Notes: generated from the letters alone by a model not told the origin. A stretch of 64,000 bases of DNA from Leptodontidium sp. MPI-SDFR-AT-0119 (GCA_020726505.1 JAHLEZ010000010.1:1612001-1676000); one strand, 5' to 3'. Positions 50,613-62,958 are shown, counted from the first letter of the stretch. Program-made: numbers and translations.

Positions 50613-52528
50613 TCAAATACGGAGAGATGGCTTCCTCTGTAGATAATTCCCGGAGAAGGCGGAAGTTGACGCGCATGTCACGATATAGGGGGAAATGGAA
50701 CATGATCCGCCCTCGTAGTATGGTCCTGTATCTAACAGGCCGCAACCATGAGAGATGTTGAAGTCGAAATGGCGAAGGCGAAGTCAACGTCATTGGAGAT
50801 GAAATGAACTCTAAGATAGTTAGCCTAATCGGAGCAAGAGAGAGAGGTTACTTCCCAACGAGTCGTAGTCATAAGAGATATTAAAGTTGAAATGGCAAAG
50901 TCAAAGTTGTTAGAGGTGAGATGAACTCTAAGTTGGTCAGGTGGAGGACAATGGCAGAACTTCCTAACAGATCACGGCCATAAAAGAAGGGGTAGAAGAT
51001 ATCAATCATAACAAATGTAGCCTGCTTCTAGTAAAGCTTGATGACTTAGACCTGAATAAAAGTGAGAGCATTTGGTCAAGATAAAGAGATGAACGAAGTA
51101 CTTAGCCATATTTGAAGTTCACTTTCTCAATCCTCTCGAGACAAGTTGAAATAGCTACACACGAGGCAGTTCGCAAGAATGGAGCTTCGTGGAGGTGATG
51201 GAACGAAACCGTGATAAGATTGTTGGATGATGGAGCCTGAAGTAGAGTTAGCTTGAGCTTGACGAAGAAGAGAAGGTAGAACTTACTTAGAGTTGTTGAA
51301 GTTGAAGTTGTTGTGGAAGGCGAAGATGTTGAAGGCGAAGTTAGGAAGTTGGAGATCGCGTGGCTGGCCAATATTTGATATCGTTAGCGGCTATGGAAAG
51401 AAGAAAGAAGCAATAAAGGTGCAGTAGAAGTAGGTGTTGAAGTTGTTGAAGTTGAGAGCTGGCGGCGACGAGATCGAGTAGTTGTTGTTGTAAAAGAAGA
51501 AAAGGTTGTGAGGAGCGGGGGCCGGGAGGTCATATATATAGGCCTAGGAGCGAGTGGTCCAAAGGCGGTGAGTCAAGTTAAGGCTGAATCTGTGGAATAG
51601 CAAACAACCACAACTCCCCAAAATGAAGATATACTTAACTCGGGGGAAATTCGTAACATTCGCACATATCACTGGCATTTCTCAACACATTGAAATAAAA
51701 AAAAAGACTATTAAACTCGCCTTACTAAAGCGGATCTTTTGGTCTAGCTCTCGAATTTTTCTAATGTGGGGGTTTAAAGTTATATAACCTGTAAGAAACT
51801 ACTTGTCGAGATGTTGATTTACAATTGCCCCTGGCTTATGCTGCGCTTGAAGCGAGGCCCGCCACAGTGGCTGAATGTTTGACGGTTCGTCAAACATGTC
51901 ACGTTAATCGTCACGTTACCGGATTACGGGTTTTTGGATTTTGATTCGACGCATTTACATCCGCGTTTGAGACATCCTGTGACATCTTTAAGTTAGAATC
52001 AATTTGCGACAAATCCAGGTAGCCTTGCGATGCAACAGACAAAAGCCGTGGGGCGCTTCGAACATTACTCTCGAAATCCCAAATAGTTAAATTTCCGAAA
52101 CTTTGCGACCGAAGCTTTGGGCAGTTTTTCAGCCTGACGGTATTCTGAACGCACTGGAGCCTAAAAAGCACTAGGATCTTTCGGCTAGGGTCGGATTGCT
52201 GAACAAATCATCACATGGCACACCAAAGCCCCACCACTCTCCCTGCAAACACAAGAGAGAATCAGATATCATCCCAAGGTTGTTTCTTGAGCGCCCTCTT
52301 TCCTGTCCTCCATCAGCATTCCAGCAGCGATTTATTTCATCAAATTCATTCTCTCCCCGCCGCGCGCCGTTACCCACCTCATTTCACCCACCGCACTCTA
52401 CGGAAATCGGCGTCGGGTTGCAGCCCCTCCACTATCAAGGGCTGATATCCGCACCAGAACAACGTCACTGAAAAACCGCGTGAGCGAGGGTAGCTAAGGC
52501 GTTTCACCTGCAGCCCGTATGGCTACTG
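50613..52528. other. Long intergenic stretch with purine-rich degenerate repeats
   Basis: From about 50740 to 51520 the plus strand is full of variants of GTTGAAGTTG and GGCGAAG in imperfect tandem. Two ~60-bp blocks built on ATGAGAGATGTTGAAGT and ATAAGAGATATTAAAGT (50748 and 50868) are clearly related. The pattern is low-complexity rather than coding. Small frames at 52171-52471 lack support. Confidence 0.5.
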
Positions 52529-53129
52529 ATGTCGTGTAGGCCGAGAGCATTCTCCCTGCTTCTGTGGGTTTGCCAACTATCCGCGATCGAGAACGCGTGC
52601 GGCCATTTCCTCTTCATCGCGTCGTTTTGCAACTTCGACGTCTGCAATCATACCCGCAAAGTATATCTGGGCGCAGACCCAGTGAGTACTCAGCCTCGAG
52701 GCATCTGGAGCCATTCATTGACACATTACACACAGCTGGCGAACGTTAGGCGTTGTCGAAAATGCCAAAAAAGGATAAGGATCCAGTTCCGATTCAGGTT
52801 CAAGTCAGTTATTTTGAACTTCCATTTTACTCCCTTTAATGTACTTATTAGCTAACATGCATGTGCCTATTCAGATTGGCGACGAAGCTCTTGCTGGACG
52901 GGAAGAAAAGGACATCCAGATTCATACTTTCCCCCCAAATTCCCAAAGGGCAAGGAAGATAGCCTTCATGGGTTATTATCTTTCTATATACAACAAGCAA
53001 ACACGCCACTACGCAACATTCATAGACAATACCAACGGGACTCCTTCAACCGAATATCAGGGATATGATGTGCCTGCCGGGTACTCTGTTCACGTCAGGG
53101 GTGGCAGCGTATATTTCACAGTACTTTAG
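52529..53129 (+). CDS. Orphan protein, possibly secreted, 151 aa
   Basis: Three exons, 52529-52681, 52750-52797 and 52875-53129, fit in frame with good signals (GTGAGT ... ACGTTAG; GTTCAA ... CTATTCAG). The start has a hydrophobic stretch (FSLLLWVCQLSAIENACG) that may be a signal peptide; the second exon is Lys/Asp-rich. The last exon is a compact domain with aromatic beta-like spacing (IAFMGYYLSIYNKQTRHYAT ... GYSVHVRGGSVYFTVL). An alternative is a 95-aa cytosolic protein starting at the ATG at 52762. Its 3' end overlaps the convergent gene by 4 bp. Confidence 0.5.
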
Positions 53130-54577
53130 GAGCAGATTTCAAGTTGTGCCCCAAAGAATTTGGTCAGCTGTTCTCCGTCCTCGTTACCACACCAGATAGT
53201 AAAGGAGACATCCTGTCTATCATCCTTTGGGAACAAACTTGGCCAGCACCCTGTTGTTTCCAATCCTTGACTTCTTTCTGATTTCCACTGTTCGCTATTC
53301 TGGATGGCTGTCCTGAATGGCTCGGGCATTTTCGATATGTTGCTAGCTGGCGCATTTGTGAACATATTTTTCATTTCTGTAAATAGATTATTAGCAGTGC
53401 CTCGTTGTATATATGCAAAGCTTCTCCTCACCTCTGTTTTCCTTGTATGGCAACAAGGAATCCGCTGCTGCCGGTTTTTGTTGCTTATATTGGAGAGAGG
53501 ACGGATGCGCACTCTCACAAAGAAGCAGCCGATGCCGTTGTCCGTCAACGAAAGTATACCCACCATCAGTGGTTAAGTCTTGCCTAGAACCCCAGCCCTG
53601 CGTTTGATCTGCCCTTCAATTAACCTTGTTTATGTAAAGGAGTAGTATCATATACCGCGATTGAAGGTTGGTGTAATAAGTGCCATTTGTTGTAGACTCG
53701 GCAGTTGAGCTATTTCAAGGTCAGTGCTGCGAACAGTTGTAAGATGATTGTCGCATACTCATCCCGGAGGTATATTGGCCAGGTTGGGGAGTCTGAGAAA
53801 CCAGTTCACTATTCTGCATTGGCGGTAATGGTTCAGCCTCCGGGGCAGGTCCATCTGCAAGACACCTGCGTTTCCTTGACTGATCCGCACTCTGCGCCTT
53901 TTGCTTTGCGTCCTCAGCAGCTAGTAACTTGTCAGTTTCTTGCTGAGTTTCCCACTAATGCAGAAAATACCTTTCAGAAACTCATGATATTTGTGAGATC
54001 CTCGCAACGGGTCTTCATCTCCTAAAGCACTCAATACATCGTAAATCTCGGATGGCCACGCCACTGGGCCTTGGGGCTCAATCAGCTCCTCCACGCAGTC
54101 AAAGGTCTTGTTTGACATTAAATTAGCCGTCCATAAGCTGGGCGCAAAGGCCACTGCCCAAGAAATTAATCCATCTGGGCTCAAGCTACAGATGCGCTCG
54201 CATCTCTCTCGCGTCAATGTTTTCCTTGCCCTGATTGTGTCCGAGTCGATAGCCGAGTCCTGTGGACCTCCGAAGAATAATTTTAAATTTCTCGCGAATA
54301 CCCCGCGATTCTTCAAGTGGGTGAGGTCATTTCTATCCGACTGTGCCTGAGATATGAGTTTTCTGCCCTCTTCGCAAGACTCTGCCTGACGTTTCTTCAG
54401 AGCCTCGATCCCCACCGGTACAGCCGCTGCAGCTTCGCAAAGCCTCAGGCTCAAAGCCTTGAACGTCGTGTATTGATCCTTTGACGGGTGAATCTCAGCA
54501 TTCCGAAGGCTCCGAACAAAGGATTCGACTTTCTTAGCAAGTGCATCGAGCTGTGATACATATGTAGACGTCGTCAT
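53126..54577 (-). CDS. Five-exon orphan protein, 416 aa
   Basis: Exons 53971-54577, 53759-53920, 53656-53709, 53432-53608 and 53126-53376. The four introns (47-55 bp) all have sound donors, branch sites and acceptors, and each changes frame exactly as needed, which is strong evidence for the model. The first 200 residues are helical with coiled-coil character (QLDALAKKVESFVRSLRNAE; KKRQAESCEEGRKLISQAQS). The middle is Gln/Ser/Pro-rich with RKRRC. The end is a compact acidic region (DDRQDVSFTIWCGNEDGEQL). I recognise no family; the N-terminus is reminiscent of helical STAND-associated domains but without a diagnostic motif. Confidence 0.65.
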
Positions 54578-55772
54578 ACTGGGCGGTTCGGACTTGACAG
54601 TTAGGTACCGTCAACTAGAAAGTGAGGAGATTCAAATGTATCGTGAAAGCGGGGAAGATTGGGCTGTCAGTCTTAATACTTCGTTGTGTTCACAGGCATT
54701 ATGGTTACCGAGGCTAACAAATAAGACGGGAATATGTTTTGCCCGGATTTCCTAGGACTTGGGCGACCGGGGTAAAAAAGTTTGCATACTCCCAAGTCCG
54801 TTAAGCGAATCAGAGCTTAGAAGTAGGCTCCGATTCCGGTTTAGTCATCATGAGAGCTCACAATGGCTGAATAGCAGGAAAGGTAACCAGTTTGGTTGAG
54901 CTGTACAAAGATCCTATGTTTTTGAGGACCATCCAGTCGGTACTCTAATGTTCCATCACTTCAAACTATCGTTTCTCCCACGTCGTCCGCATGATAATGA
55001 TTAATCAGAGGCTAGTGTGCTATGCCTTAATTGTGGCCCATCAGCTTCTGGAATGAGGATGCTGTAATGAAGTCAACTATTGCTGTTCAGAGGCCAAGCA
55101 CCGTGCCTCAATCGTGTGCCTTCAGCTGCTTGGGGGGTGAGGATCCTGCATACAAAGCCTTAAAAGGGTGCCATACGGAAACGTTTCCATTTTTGAGAAT
55201 CGCACAATCGATACCCATAAACTCTCCTCCAACAATATGTATGGTCCAAACGCTATCAATTCTCCCATCAATATCTTGCTTCCCCTACGCTACTGCATGA
55301 TGCAAAGCTAGCTTGACCATTCAAGAAGCCAACACTTTCCACATCGGCATACACCCATGGTGACTTATTCAAGCCTAATCCGTTTTGGAAGACCAACACC
55401 GTCGATATAACGCCGGCTCCCTTCCTAGTTGCAGCAAGATGCATGGCATCTTGATCAGGAATCGCAGGGTCAAGGAACATATTGAAGTGGATAAAGCTGT
55501 ACACAAGGCCCCAGTCTTGACCACTTGATTCTGATTGATAGGACCTAAGTGAATATCTTCGATCAGATGAGACGGCTGAATGAGAAGCCGCTGTATAGTA
55601 TGTTGCAGGAAAGATATATACGAACTTTTAGTGTAAAAATGTATATAAGGGGGCGAACTCCTTACAAGTTTGACCGTTCGCTTCCTCACCTCTCCCAATT
55701 CTTCAAGCATCGTCTGAAACTTCACGCTTCTACATATATATTAGAGTTATCTACCAATCTTCCACGTAGACA
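54578..55772. other. Intergenic with a possible decayed ankyrin-type gene (minus)
   Basis: Between about 55060 and 55730 the minus strand has overlapping frames with protein-like composition that no splice pair unites. One piece (DQDAMHLAATRKGAGVISTV, 55268-55504) resembles an ankyrin repeat helix. This is best read as a relic, not a gene. A TATATAAGG word at 55650 may serve the next plus-strand gene. Confidence 0.35.
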
Positions 55773-56040
55773 ATGGCTCCAACAGAGATGACCACAAAGT
55801 CGGAGCAGCCAGAGTCGCCCAAAGTGGATGACAAACCTGAGACTGCCCAGAATCCGCCCACAGACCCATCTACTACCAAACATCTTCAGAAGACTGTCAG
55901 AGAAGCGAGTGAGCTCACAGACCCGGCTACGGAGGAGTTTCTTCAAGGAGCAACCTCATCCAATTCGAACGAGTACGTGTCGAACGGAGTGCTGATAAAA
56001 CACAGCTAACGAATTCCTTAGCAAAAACCCTGTGCTTTGA
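55773..56040 (+). CDS. Small hydrophilic orphan protein, 72 aa
   Basis: Exons 55773-55972 and 56022-56040 are joined across a 49-bp intron with excellent signals (GTACGT ... GCTAACGAATTCCTTAG). The product is Thr/Pro/Glu/Lys-rich, disordered, with a short helix (KHLQKTVREASELTDPATEE) and ends DKNPVL. A TATA word lies about 120 bp upstream. No family assigned. Confidence 0.5.
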
Positions 56041-56860
56041 GTCAGTGCCGTTTGTTGATGAGCGGAAGTGATTAAGACTAAAGGAGTAGGGAATAGTCTG
56101 GAATCATAAGGCTGGGTTGTTGGATTTAGGATCTTAGTTTTTGGATATTTCCAGGTTTGCTTTGAATGTATCAAATCGTTCATATACAGTAAAGTTTGAG
56201 CACGAAATCCATGGTGTAATGCAACCTCGAGAGAAGCAAAATAATGGCGTGTATACGGTCACACGTGAGAGTCAAAATGGCGATGGCCAACCCAAGAGCT
56301 GCAGTCCAATGGAACTCTGATTCACCTTATCTGCAGAAAAGAGCTGCAGAATAGAGCTGCGTACGCACTATTGGCTTGCCCTTAATTGGCTTCCCAGCGG
56401 TGTTAATTTGTTCTCCCGTTCTATACATGAGCCTTCCCCTCCCTGAGTTTGTTTTTGTTGTTGGCTTACCTGTCAGCGTCCAATTTTGGCTCTTGTCTAG
56501 ATCAGGATCTCCAGCATGATGTGGCGGCGGGCCATTTTTGGCCCCTACACAACCCCTGGTGGGAGGTCAGCACCTGTTTCAGAGGAGATTAAAACCTGTC
56601 TTCTTACTTGATTTATTAACCAATTTATTAATTAGTGGACCAATCGATTATTTTGTCACACGCTACTCAATCGCTCCTTTGTAACATAGTTTCTACATTT
56701 ATAAATGAGCACTAAGATCAGCACTCTATGTATTAGATCGTCAATATTCGAGTTTTAGACTATAGATACAACTTATTCGATTTGAGTCAAGTCGATAAGA
56801 TCGGCCTATCAGATTTGCAGCCAACGCAGGCGCCCGGGGGAAAACCTGAGCTTTGAACGA

Positions 56861-56908
56861 ACCCCTGCGATTTGAAGGCTAGAAATAGTCTCCAAACATC
56901 GCAGGGGT
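56861..56908 (+). repeat. 48-bp palindromic repeat, copy 1
   Basis: ACCCCTGCGAT and ATCGCAGGGGT, its exact reverse complement, bound a 26-bp partly self-complementary centre. The 50 bp to its right (AAGGTTAAGCGAAGTCATGCC onward) are shared, in inverted orientation, with copy 3. Confidence 0.8.
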
Positions 56909-57013
56909 AAGGTTAAGCGAAGTCATGCCTCGTATTGTCATTGAGATAGACGGCCTTATGTTAATGCGCTGCACAGGCGATTGGTGTTGCATCGCTGAAA
57001 CAACGCAAAACCG

Positions 57014-57061
57014 ACCCCTGCGATTTGAAGGCCAGAAAAATAGCCTTTAAATCCCAGGGGT
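57014..57061 (+). repeat. 48-bp palindromic repeat, copy 2
   Basis: Same length and plan as copy 1 (ACCCCTGCGATTTGAAGGCC ... TCCCAGGGGT). The arms are nearly complementary over their whole length. Confidence 0.8.
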
Positions 57062-57373
57062 GAGCGAAGTAAAGCAGAAAACCACCCGCGGGATGTGGCT
57101 TGCCCGTCTGAATCTGCCATTGGCAGGTCGGGAAACAAGAGGTCCTGTACATAGTGCTCCTTTCCCCTTTCTAGATCTTGTTTGATGCCTCACAAGACCC
57201 TACTTCCTGCGGGCAGATGTCTCTGCCTTATTTGAACAAATAAATCCGCACCGCCTGCCGAACGATTGGCAACCCGTCCAACTTCTAATCCTAATACAAC
57301 ACCTTTGATCTTCAACTTTGCGAAAATATCAACCATCTTCTATACCACTCCTGCTTCCGGGCAAACCACCACG

Positions 57374-59063
57374 ATGGAAGTAACAGCACAGGCATCACTC
57401 AGGCCAGACCTGGGGACATTGCGATGGGCAGGGTACCAACAATCAACCGAGAATTCCGTCCCAATGGATACATCAGGCCTAACTCAGTGCTACCACTACG
57501 GAACACCCCCATACGTTCCGCCCTACAACTACGGAGCACCCCCATACGTTCCGCCCTACAACTGCGTCCCACAGCCACTTCTTCATCAGTGGAGACAACC
57601 CGACACCGAGGGAAGGTCGTACCCTCAATATACTCTACCACAACCTGTCGATAGCCAAAGCCCACCGATCAAGTCAGAACCGATGTGGCCTGCCCTAACC
57701 ATTGATTCGGTTTTCCATTCTGTCGATAGCCAAAGCTCACCGATCAAGTCCGAACTGATGTGGCCTACCCCGACCAATGCTCCAGTCTTCCACTCTACCG
57801 ATGTCAAGACCTCTCCAACACCGTCTCAGGCGCAAGAGATCAACTTCGGAACAGAGGTCGATACCCTCATGAAAGCCATCCAAGCAAAGGAGCAAACCAC
57901 CCAGCCACAGGCAGCCTCCTCTGCCGAACAAACCAGACTTGTGGTAGGTGCTTTCTATCCCCCCTCTTCAGCACAAACTACCTCCCAGATCAGAGTGTAC
58001 GCTTCAAGAGAGGAAACGAAGTACAAGCTCACGTATACGACTCTCCAGGAAGAATCCAGTCGCCCAAAGAACCCCAAGAAGCGTTACCAATGTATAATTG
58101 CGAACTGTAACAAGAGTTTCTATCAGAAGACACATCTGGATATTCACGAGCGAGCTCACACAGGAGTGAGGCCATACGTAAGGAAGCCTACCCAACATAG
58201 AAACAGATTCGCTAACCGCTTTGTTCATAGCCTTGCAAAGAGCCAAGCTGTGGGCGGACGTTCTCTCAACTTGGAAACTTGAAGGTATACTAGACATTCA
58301 CAACTCCACAGATAAAGTATCTACATGAAACTTCAAATGCTAACAACATACCCTCTACAGACTCACGAACGTAGACACACTGGAGAGCGCCCATACCAAT
58401 GCGAAATCTGCGGAAAACGGTTCGCCCAACGGGGCAACCTCCGCCCCCACAAGATTGTCCACGATCAGTCCAAGCCCTACCGCTGTCGTCTCGATAAATG
58501 CACCAAGCAGTTTAGCCAGCTCGGCAATCTAAAGGTACGTTTGCTTTTTACCCTTTGTACATCACTTTAATATTACGCGTGGCAATTTTACACCTCCGTT
58601 TCAACTCCAGGGCCCTGACCTATAATATGTTTACTTTTTCGCTTGCATCTCTCCGAACAGTAGCTACTCAACCACAGCCCCTTAAACACCCCCCCCTCTC
58701 TCTCTAACAGTACGCATAATAAATCGCTCCCTTATTGCTTAACACATATCCACATATACCTACATATACCAAACTAGATCTAAGCAAGCGAAACAAGAAT
58801 AAGAAGACAAGACAAGGCAAGATAAGACTCCTAAGCTAACGATCCTGCAATAGTCCCACCAAAACAAATTCCATATCGACACTATCCGCAACCTGACGGC
58901 CAAGTTCGCCTCTATCAAGGACGGCGACATCGTGCATGCCGACGACAAGGAGCTGTGGGAGTACTTCGCCAACCTGTACAAGTACAGCAACAAGGGTATC
59001 AAGGGCCGCGGCAAGGACCGCAAGATCGCCAGTCAGTACAAGCAAGATGCCTCGAAGATATGA
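57374..59063 (+). CDS. C2H2 zinc-finger transcription factor, 413 aa
   Basis: Four exons, 57374-58177, 58231-58284, 58361-58534 and 58854-59063, all phase 0; the third intron is long (319 bp). The N-terminal 240 residues are Pro/Gln/Tyr-rich, with a duplicated PPYVPPYN unit and a duplicated VDSQS-PIKSE unit. Then come four C2H2 fingers: [58 protein letters not shown] and [19 protein letters not shown]. The last exon supplies [13 protein letters not shown] and [20 protein letters not shown], a C-terminal block typical of Azf1-like fungal C2H2 regulators. The distant last exon is easily missed but is in frame and completes the fourth finger. Confidence 0.88.
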
Positions 59064-60081
59064 CTTTGGCGTTTGGAGATAGGATATTTTGAACGGTTGC
59101 GCTACGAGACTCTCGAACGGAAAGACACGGAGGGGCCGGGTTAGGTACATGGATTTTTTCTTATTTGCTTATTTTCTTTACGTTTAGCAACTTCAAGCTG
59201 GGGAACATAGACATCATTATTCATCCTCTCAAACTCGCCTTTCAGAGATGGACGATACATTGGTTTTCCTCCCCCTTTCTTCATTGTTGTCGTCTTTGAT
59301 TAGAATATTTAAGTAACGGTTTGGCTTTGTATTTATGAGAACATCTCGTATCGGAGGAGTGAAGACGTTCCGTTTGCGAATATCAGGTATTAGAGACAGC
59401 TTACTTTGTTTTGCGTTGAATGATTAGGAGGGCAAAGTCACAAATATGGTGGAAATAGATGTATGTCACACACTGATCTATTAAGGTGTTCGGCACATAT
59501 GTGAAGTCAGAACATTCCACCGAAATACTAAAAGTCTAGATCCCGTATCAATAGTCTACCCTGGTTACAGATGCCTCTCACTTAATCCTGGGCTGGTCCC
59601 ACTCTGTTGATTCCCTTCATTTGAGGCCAAACCATGCGCTGTGGCCAGAATACTCCCTATCTGAGGTCGACTGTCAACTAAGGAGAACATGGACGAAGCG
59701 TTTGATTGCTGTGGGTTCGCCCGGGTCAAGAAATCATTTAGGGATTTACGGGGGGTTGGTGACTGTGGTGATGCTCTCGTGGCGCTGACCGTGGATCCGG
59801 AAGGTCATTACAGCGAGTCCGAAAAATTATTAGTGAGTCCGAAAAACTGTTAGTGGGTTCGCAAGCGTATCCTTAGCCTGCCAGCCCCGTAAGCTCGCAA
59901 CAACCACCAAAACCTCTTCTCACCGTAATATATTTACCCCATCTTCGCAGTAATGTCGAGCGTTAGCTCTAATGGGCTTCGGACATCTCAACTACGATCG
60001 ACCCTTCTGTAGCGATAACACATCTCCTCGGCACCTCTACATCCTTCCCCTTCGATTAAACAACGTTTTCTATCGTCGAGA
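59064..60081. other. Intergenic
   Basis: No supported gene. A short near-duplicate (AGTGAGTCCGAAAAA at about 59830 and its neighbour) is the only repeat noticed. Confidence 0.45.
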
Positions 60082-61598
60082 ATGGCAGAACGTGTTTTGT
60101 CTTCGGTCCAGAAGAAGTGGGACAATCTTTGTTGCCAGACTGCGATCAGTCGTTTCCATTTCGATAAAGAAATCCAACGGGTATGCAATCAGAAGGGCGG
60201 TAAGCATAGCGCCCAGCCAACCTTTCAGGATGGAAAGTGGATGAGGGGGAAGAAGAAAATTGTTCTTATTCCAGACGTCCCTGGATTCATACTGCAACTT
60301 GCCTTGTATTCAACATCACAGCCCCAAGCCCAGCGTCCTACCAAGGTATCAATCGTCAAGCAGACTATGGACGTCTACACTGGTTTCACTAAAGAAGATC
60401 TCGAAGCCCTCCTTGGAATTGCACTTAATGGCATCCTCACAGATCGGTCCCAAATAGGAAAGGGAACAATTCGACCTTCCCCTCTACCTGCTGTTCGGCC
60501 TAGCGTCCAAACGCACCCACTAGGCGACCTAGCTATTCACCAGCCGCAGCTATATTCCCAACATCAGCTAGGCCGACCAAGATGGACTGAAGGGTTGCGA
60601 GTGCGTTCAAGTTGGGCGGCCTGCGGTGGCCAGGTAATTCCTAAAGACGAGCCTTCTACGCTCGATCTTAAGTTGGCAGAGGATATTGCGTCATACAGTA
60701 GTATTATTGTTGTAGTTGGTGCTGGAATATCCGTCGCAGCCGGGAGTGAGTATTCTAGCGCTTCGATCCCGTTGATTTCGATTCCGCTGACAGCGTTATA
60801 GTACCTGATTTCAGGTCGAAGGCCGGATTGTTTGCAAAACATGGTCGTGAGGTCTTCTCCAGGAGCTCGCTGAATACCGAGGCGGGGGTGAAGAAGCACC
60901 AGCACGCCATGGGCACGTTAGCTGAAGCGTGTATGGCTGCAGTTCCGACTCCGTTCCACCATGTCCTTGCCATGCTCGCAGAGAACGGGAAGCTTCGCCG
61001 TCTGTGGACTTATAATATCGACGAGGTGGACACACGTTTCGAATTCCTGTCGTCAAACCTGATGTCTAATTCCAAGTTCCCCTTGACTATTCAGATGCAT
61101 GGAGGATTACGAAAGACAATTTGCACCAAGTGCAGCCTCGTTGAGGAGCTTGTGCCGGCTGTACTGATGAATCCCGATCCCAGGGCCTGGCATTGTACCA
61201 CCTGCTCCAGAGCGAATGCGGAGCCAACTGCCCGCGGTACCGAACAGCGACTCCAGCATGTCGTGGGTCGTAAGAGTGCCAATATTGTTATGTACGAGGA
61301 CCCCCTGGGAAACCCTACTTTGGAGGACAACGTCAAGTTTCTCAAGAAGGATGCAACCGCCCCTTGTGTGGATGCTGTGCTTGTCGTCGGCTTGAGCGCT
61401 ACCACGCCGAGTGTGCAGCAGCTTGTTCGCGACTTGGGAGCGAAACGCGGACGCAAGTTGTTTTGGATTAATAAGGTCCCTCCTCCAAAGATCCAGGGGT
61501 TTGATAAGATCTTCCACACTGTAGCCCTCACCGACTGTCAACTCTTCGCAACTGATATCATGAGATCGACCGACCTCGACAAACTCTGTTTTGATTAA
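60082..61598 (+). CDS. Sirtuin-like (Sir2 family) protein, 486 aa
   Basis: Exons 60082-60745 and 60802-61598 are joined across a 56-bp intron (GTGAGT ... GCGTTATAG) that restores GAGISVAAGIPDFRS, the NAD-binding signature of NAD-dependent deacylases. Further motifs: TYNIDEVD (usually TQNIDG), the catalytic His in QMHGGL, a zinc site with two CxxC pairs (CTKC, CTTC), VVGLSATTPSV and INKVPPP. The ~210-residue N-terminal extension is unlike known sirtuins and includes a helical region (MAERVLSSVQKKWDNL). Family members deacylate lysines in chromatin or elsewhere. Gln to Tyr in the TQNID loop could alter NAD handling. Confidence 0.85.
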
Positions 61599-62958
61599 GG
61601 GGAAGATAGAGGTTATTATTCTTGAATAGCATAATATCACCAACTTTCGCGAGCGAGATGTGAGCCGATGATGTGGTGGAAGCTGAGGTTAAACGCACTC
61701 CTGGCTGTCAACGACCGTCTACACCATCTCGAGAGTCAACCTGTCCACAAACAACTTCAACTCCTGCTGAGACCATCATGCAGATCTTGTGGCATGTGGC
61801 GACGGACGCTGAACCACGCCTGAGCGGCGATGTTATGCCGCACCACCATGGTAGCATCTGTACGAAGAAGCTGTTCCCGTAGCGCCGACTTGGTTTTGGA
61901 AGATGTTGGAAGAAGAGTATGGAGAGTTCAAATGACCAAGCACTTCCACAACGGAACAGCAGTCACCGAAAGGCTTGAAAGGAAACAAAGGTGCCTTCAA
62001 ACCGCGAAAGCGGTTCTCTATGTTGTTGAAACGAGGGATGGAAAGGGCTGCGTCTGGTCAGATGGTGTTGTTGAGCGCGGTTGGAAACACTTGATTGCTT
62101 GTGTTATACAGTTCCTGCCTTGATCACAAATTAACCTCTATTCTCATCCTCTGACATTGTCTGAAAACATCCTACGACCTTACGCCCAAACGGACTCACT
62201 ACACTTCGTAATTTTTGTCTGGAATCAACTTTCCCAGCATTGGGCTGGATCTGGAACTTGTTGCAGAGCGTTCCATCCTGTTCTACCTCTCCATTATAAT
62301 CCAAGCGTATACCGAGATTCTTTAGATCTTTCTGTTTCTTGGGGTACCCAGTCTGGCCGCGACTCACAGAAACGTTGGTTGGCCTCTTCGCAGCGCTGGT
62401 AGCTGCACGAGCCTTGTCGAGAATTTTGTTCATGGCGACAGCGCCATACTGAACGCTTATGACTGCTCGAGGAATGAAGTAGGACTGTGTCAGTGAAATC
62501 CTGTTCAACTCTCTCATCCTTAGGCATGAGGTGGGGTGATAACCGCAGACCACATGGTCAGAGACCCTGTGCTAACGGCCACTGACTCGACGCATGAATA
62601 AGCACGATAGCTCATCGGCATTCAGCGGGTAAACCGCCATTGTTCCATCGAGTGTCCTTATTTTGTGGTGGGGAACCTTTGACTTATAGTTAATTATATT
62701 ATGTGTCTTGTCAACGCTGGCGTACATGTATTGGAAGATGGACACGCCCCTTAGAGCAGTAGTCAGCACCAGTCTTGGTCTGGGCGCTGGTATCGAGGGG
62801 TTGGATTCCGATTTCCCCCCATGTCTTTGCTTTTTGCGAATGCTGTCTATCCCGATTGCAATGCGGGGCATGACTTCGGTTAACCTTACCCCTGCGATGT
62901 TCGAAGACTATTTCCAGCCCTCAAATCACAGGGGCTGTTTCTGCGTTTCCTCTCAACA
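61599..62958. other. Intergenic with one weak minus-strand frame
   Basis: A minus-strand frame from 62553 to 62131 contains MNKILDKARAATSAAKRPTN but has no clear start or domain; it is not called. Other small frames on both strands lack support. The right end carries palindrome copy 3. Confidence 0.4.
62888..62935 (-). repeat. 48-bp palindromic repeat, copy 3 (inverted)
   Basis: Same 48-bp length as copies 1 and 2 (ACCCCTGCGAT ... CACAGGGGC). The sequence to its left (about 62830-62887) is the reverse complement of the sequence to the right of copy 1, so the two are inverted copies of a longer unit of 100 bp or more. It ends 24 bp before the ATG of the next gene. Confidence 0.78.

Larger units (their letters stand above)
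56041..57373. other. Intergenic with two palindromic 48-bp repeats
   Basis: No gene is seen. The middle (56600-56780) is AT-rich. The two palindromes at 56861 and 57014 are listed separately. The right end, from 57160, is a pyrimidine/CA-rich leader for the C2H2 gene. Confidence 0.5.

Noticed and set aside
55268..55725. Ankyrin-type gene on the minus strand
   Set aside because: Pieces look protein-like but frames are broken and no splice pair unites them; kept only as a possible relic.
58760..59150. Minus-strand frames of 87 and 104 codons
   Set aside because: They are antisense to the last exon of the C2H2 gene, which is in frame and carries a conserved C-terminal block.
62131..62553. 140-codon minus-strand frame
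   Set aside because: It has no ATG at its start and no domain or splice support.
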